Below are positions 60,841-64,000 of a DNA stretch of 64,000 bases, piece by piece. The stretch spans positions 104,769,469 through 104,833,468 of the forward strand of contig NC_134574.1 in the NCBI RefSeq assembly GCF_050947875.1. The letters are read 5' to 3'. The translations under genes were made by a program, and so were the position numbers. Source of the DNA: Dermacentor variabilis (Eukaryota; Arthropoda; Arachnida; Ixodida; Ixodidae). Each line of letters begins with the position of its first letter. Position 1 is the stretch's first letter. Under the pieces are notes generated by a model, which searched no databases, was not told the origin of the DNA, and worked only from the letters and a program-made list of their open reading frames with translations.

Positions 60841-63740
60841 CCAGAGCGGTAGTGGTTTCGGCCTACACTAGACATCGGCTACAGTGCCTGCTCACCTCCA
60901 TTCACCCGGACCCCCGGGTGGCTAGTGGCAAGGCCCCCTAGCCGCTTCCAGAAAACGGCCTCTCCAGAAGAGACCGTTCCACACTCCTGCGCTTGCGGAC
61001 CGGCTGCACCTGTACTGCGCCCCGGCTGTACGCCAAGGGCCGCGCCACGTCACCTGGGTGCACTCTAGCAGCTGCCGGAGAAGAACACCCGTCCTCCCTC
61101 GCCTGACCCCACTGCCTTGCGCGCCACAGTAGAGGGCACGAACGCGGGCTGCGCTCCTCACTCACGTGCGCACCGCTCCTTGACCCCCGCTAGGCTCCAC
61201 CCGCCCTCGCTGAGCCTCTTCCTCTTCACAATCACACACTCTCTCTCTCGCTATGCCGCGCGATGCTACTTTTCTACTCTGTTTTCATTCTCTCTCAGCT
61301 CTCTTTCCCCCAGCTCAGCGAAGATGCGCACGTCAAAAGAAACCCTGCGGCCTTCTAACAGCTCCACTGCAAAAAAAAGTTGCCTGCGGTATAGGTCTGG
61401 TCAACCTTAGTTGAATTGCGAAAGCAAGAGCTGCTTGGTTACGCTTGTGTTGTTAGCTTGTGGTTAAGCGTTTGGTTTAGCTCTATTGTATAGACACGGC
61501 GAGACAAACTCTTCAGGTAAACACTAGGTTTTGATTCCTTATGCCAATGAAGACGCTGCGATGATCAGTGAAGTAGTTGGACTTGGTTTGCACTGTGCAG
61601 ACGACGTGCTCTGTATCTGCTCAGGATCTGCGTAAAACCAAGTCTACACTGCTTCCCCAATGTGTGGTGGTTTAAGGTTGGAGCTTAGCCGCGTCTCCGT
61701 CACGACGCTTCTCGAGTCGTGCGGCGCGTTCTTCTGGCGTCTCTTGAGCGCGTTGTCTCTTCCTCGCATCATTCTGTCATTGTTGCGTCTCTTTCGCGTG
61801 CTCCACAACGACTAAATACACCGACTGAGGCGAAGCGCATATATATATATATACACACCCCGCGAGGCGACAGCTTCTCTCCTTCTGGCCCAGCGGACCA
61901 CATCTGGTGGAGCGAGCGGGGAAGGCAGCGGTCGTCGTCGTTGGCGCCATCTGTTGGAGTGCGGCTGCGGTGTTGCTATTCGACGGCAGCTCAAGGTCGT
62001 TCGTCGGTCACGTCATACGGCATATAGCATACGGTGCAACGAGCCGAAATGGCTTGCTGGCGGGCGTAACAAAGCTTTCACTTAAAAAAAACGCCTCACC
62101 CCCATATTTGCAATAAAACATATCGGACACATCGACCTCGACGTGAGGTCAGGTTAACCACTGGCTTTTTACGACTAATTTGCTGCTGTGCCGACAGAGG
62201 ACTAATAATATTGGGGAATTCATGTAGGAGCGAATAGTCTGTGCTTGTCTGGGTGCTGCCACGTTGTTACGCAGTCTTATAAGGCTGACTTGAACCTGCC
62301 GTGCTAGTCAGCGTTGTAAGACGCGCATAATAAGTGGCCGCACCACATCACTATCGCAGTGACGCATCAATAGGGTCCTTCGTGTATCACAGGGACATAA
62401 AACTCAAATAAATGTTCTGTCAAAAGAGTCCTAAGTAAGGCCGATTAGTATATCCCGAAGTCAGCAGAAGCAGCGCTTTTGAACGGTACAAGAGGAGACG
62501 ACACACATGAGCGCTGACCAGCAACCACAATGATGTTTTCCTTTAGTGAAAATGTACTTTATATGCTGTGAAAAGCAAGTGCACGATATCATGACGCGTT
62601 TGCCTTTCACAATCGAATTCGGACAACTCTTTCCTGATCAAAGATATCAAGAGTTCAATGAAAGTATAATCATATTCGTGGATGCTTATGCTTCAAATAT
62701 ATGTCGTGATCCTTGTTCCAAATAACTTTTTTGCGAGATAATGAATGTAATAAAGCGTGGAAAGCGCTGACACGTTGACGCCTGGCTTGACAAGTGCCTA
62801 CAAGGTTGCAACCCTTTATCTAGTTCGCACGTATCCGCAATCTATTATTAATGCAGCGGTCGCGCATTAAAGGATTAAAGTGTCACAGTAAAACTTCTGG
62901 ACTGAAACTCGGCAGGGATAGATGTGACCTGAAGTTGACAGAAAACGTTGAAAAAATATGAGTGGCTAAAACACTGGTCAAAGGGAAAGGCCGCAGTTTA
63001 CTGATACTGATACTTCTGCGACCATCGCGTTGTTCTGGTTATCTTGTGGCTTTCGAATTCAGTATGGCCAGTATATATGCAACTACCAGGGACGGCTAAA
63101 CAAGCAAATGTTACGTCGAGAGACGCACACGTCCTTTATTTAACCATCGCCAATCCACTCAATCGAAGATGAAACAAATAATTTACGTTGGAGCTATAAG
63201 CCTACCGATCTTTCGTAGTCCCGTCTTCGAAGGGAAATGCAAGACGCCGCATATCTAAATAGGGCCAGCTGGGAAACATTTAAATTTTAAGGGTGCCGAA
63301 CACTGGACTTTCGCTGATGATTGATCGCGATCCGCTTTTTCGCGGAAACTGCGGAAGGGAGCTGAACTGCGGTAGAGAAACTTGAAGCCGTTCGGGCTCG
63401 TTTCGGATAAAAACTGCGCCATGTGACACTGGTATAAGAGAGCCGTGAGTCATACTTGCAACATTACTGCGTACGCATGCGAGGGCCGCAACCACTAGGT
63501 TTATCATAGTCGACAAACGCGCAAGCCTCACGGTGCAGGCTTGGAAAGCTCACAACGTGCTTGAGCCACGTGTTCTGTTTTAGCTCTGGCAGAAATAATG
63601 GCAGGTCCTGGACACGAAGGTGTCATTGCAACTAAAAGCACCTGAAAACATAAATATAGACCATACAGGCGTATAGAGCAAACGCTTTGATGCACGCCAG
63701 GCAGTCGGGAGACATGCAAATGAGAGGCCCGTAAACATAC
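60841..63740. other. No recognisable feature
   Basis: Includes a GC-rich part (60,930-61,200), a short (TA)n at 61841-61853, and GGCGCCATCT at about 61,943. No coding motif recognised. Confidence 0.4.
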
Positions 63741-64000
63741 TGGCATGTGCGCTGGTTTATATTTTTCGGGTGACCGCTTTTCGTACTCTAACAAATGTTA
63801 TTGCTCAGCGCGTGACGCACCCGCATGCGTCGGAAGTTTGTAGAATGTTATCGGTGGTTCTATCTGCCGGCTGTTGTCACCGAAGCTTGTGTAATCCGAC
63901 CGCATGTGCGACACGAATGGATGAGAATTTTCTGGAAGACACGCAGACACCAGCGATTACTCTGGAACCTTCGATGACTCAAGTATAAAATCCGACGTAC
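63741..64000 (+). mobile_element. Start of an LTR, same family as the solo LTR at 2.35 kb, cut by the window end
   Basis: From TGGCATGTG at 63741 the sequence follows the minus-strand reading of 2774-2351: AAATGTTATTGCTCAG against AAATGTTATCGCTCAG, TAGAATGTTATC in both, TCACCGAAGCTTGTGTAATC against TCGCCGAACCTTGTGTAATC, GATTACTCTGGAACCTTCGA against GGTTACTCTGGAAGGTTCGA, and TATAAAATCCGACGT against TATAAAAGCCGACGT. The copy is diverged and oriented opposite to the first. Whether a coding region follows cannot be seen. Confidence 0.8.
63984..63990 (+). promoter_or_regulatory. TATA box of the terminal LTR
   Basis: TATAAAA in the position equivalent to the TATA box of the LTR at 2351-2774. Confidence 0.55.

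Overview
The window looks like intergenic or repeat-rich nuclear DNA from an arthropod, most probably a hard tick (Ixodidae, metastriate such as Rhipicephalus or a relative). The basis is a tRNA-derived SINE resembling the tick Ruka family (four copies), several non-LTR retrotransposon lineages with AT-rich or pyrimidine-rich 3' tails, Ty3/gypsy elements, long (TA)n/(CA)n/(TAA)n microsatellites, and no operon-like or prokaryotic structure. I found no intact host protein-coding gene, rRNA or functional tRNA. Species assignment is inference.

Layout. 1-3.6 kb: LINE 3' fragments and a solo LTR set in a (TA)n tract. 4.1-9.2 kb: a complete but dead Ty3/gypsy element on the minus strand (LTR-gag-pro-RT-RNaseH-integrase-LTR) inserted in another (TA)n tract. 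11.6-14.3 kb: a short inverted-repeat element inside an older repeat, then a second decayed gypsy element carrying a SINE insertion. 15.5-21.3 kb: a two-ORF CR1/Jockey-like LINE on the minus strand, split by an I-clade LINE fragment with an intact-looking RNase H domain. 21.5-22.35 kb: an LTR-like promoter/polyadenylation region with ~132-bp tandem repeats. 24.5-26 kb: a SINE with a perfect 13-bp target duplication and a second tRNA-like repeat. 34.3-37.3 kb: an I-clade 3' end followed by the best-preserved reverse transcriptase in the window. 38.6-39.9 kb: two SINEs. 42.8 kb: second copy of the small inverted-repeat element. 44.3 kb: a 181-bp near-perfect palindrome. 45.2 kb: LINE fragment. 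48.4-49.9 kb: GC-rich promoter-like stretch with a short Arg/Glu-rich ORF, then possible THAP zinc-finger fragments. 54.8 kb: a candidate small exon ending in a strong splice donor. 57 kb: a long-arm fold-back element. 60.6 kb: LINE C-terminal fragment. 63.74 kb to the end: the start of an LTR of the same family as the solo LTR at 2.35 kb.

The elements interact as layers of insertions rather than as a pathway: SINE in gypsy, I-clade LINE in CR1-like LINE, small TIR element in an older repeat, and several elements abutting (TA)n tracts. The LINE reverse transcriptases are the plausible kind of machinery for SINE mobilisation, but no copy here is intact. Most of the remaining sequence shows nothing I can name.
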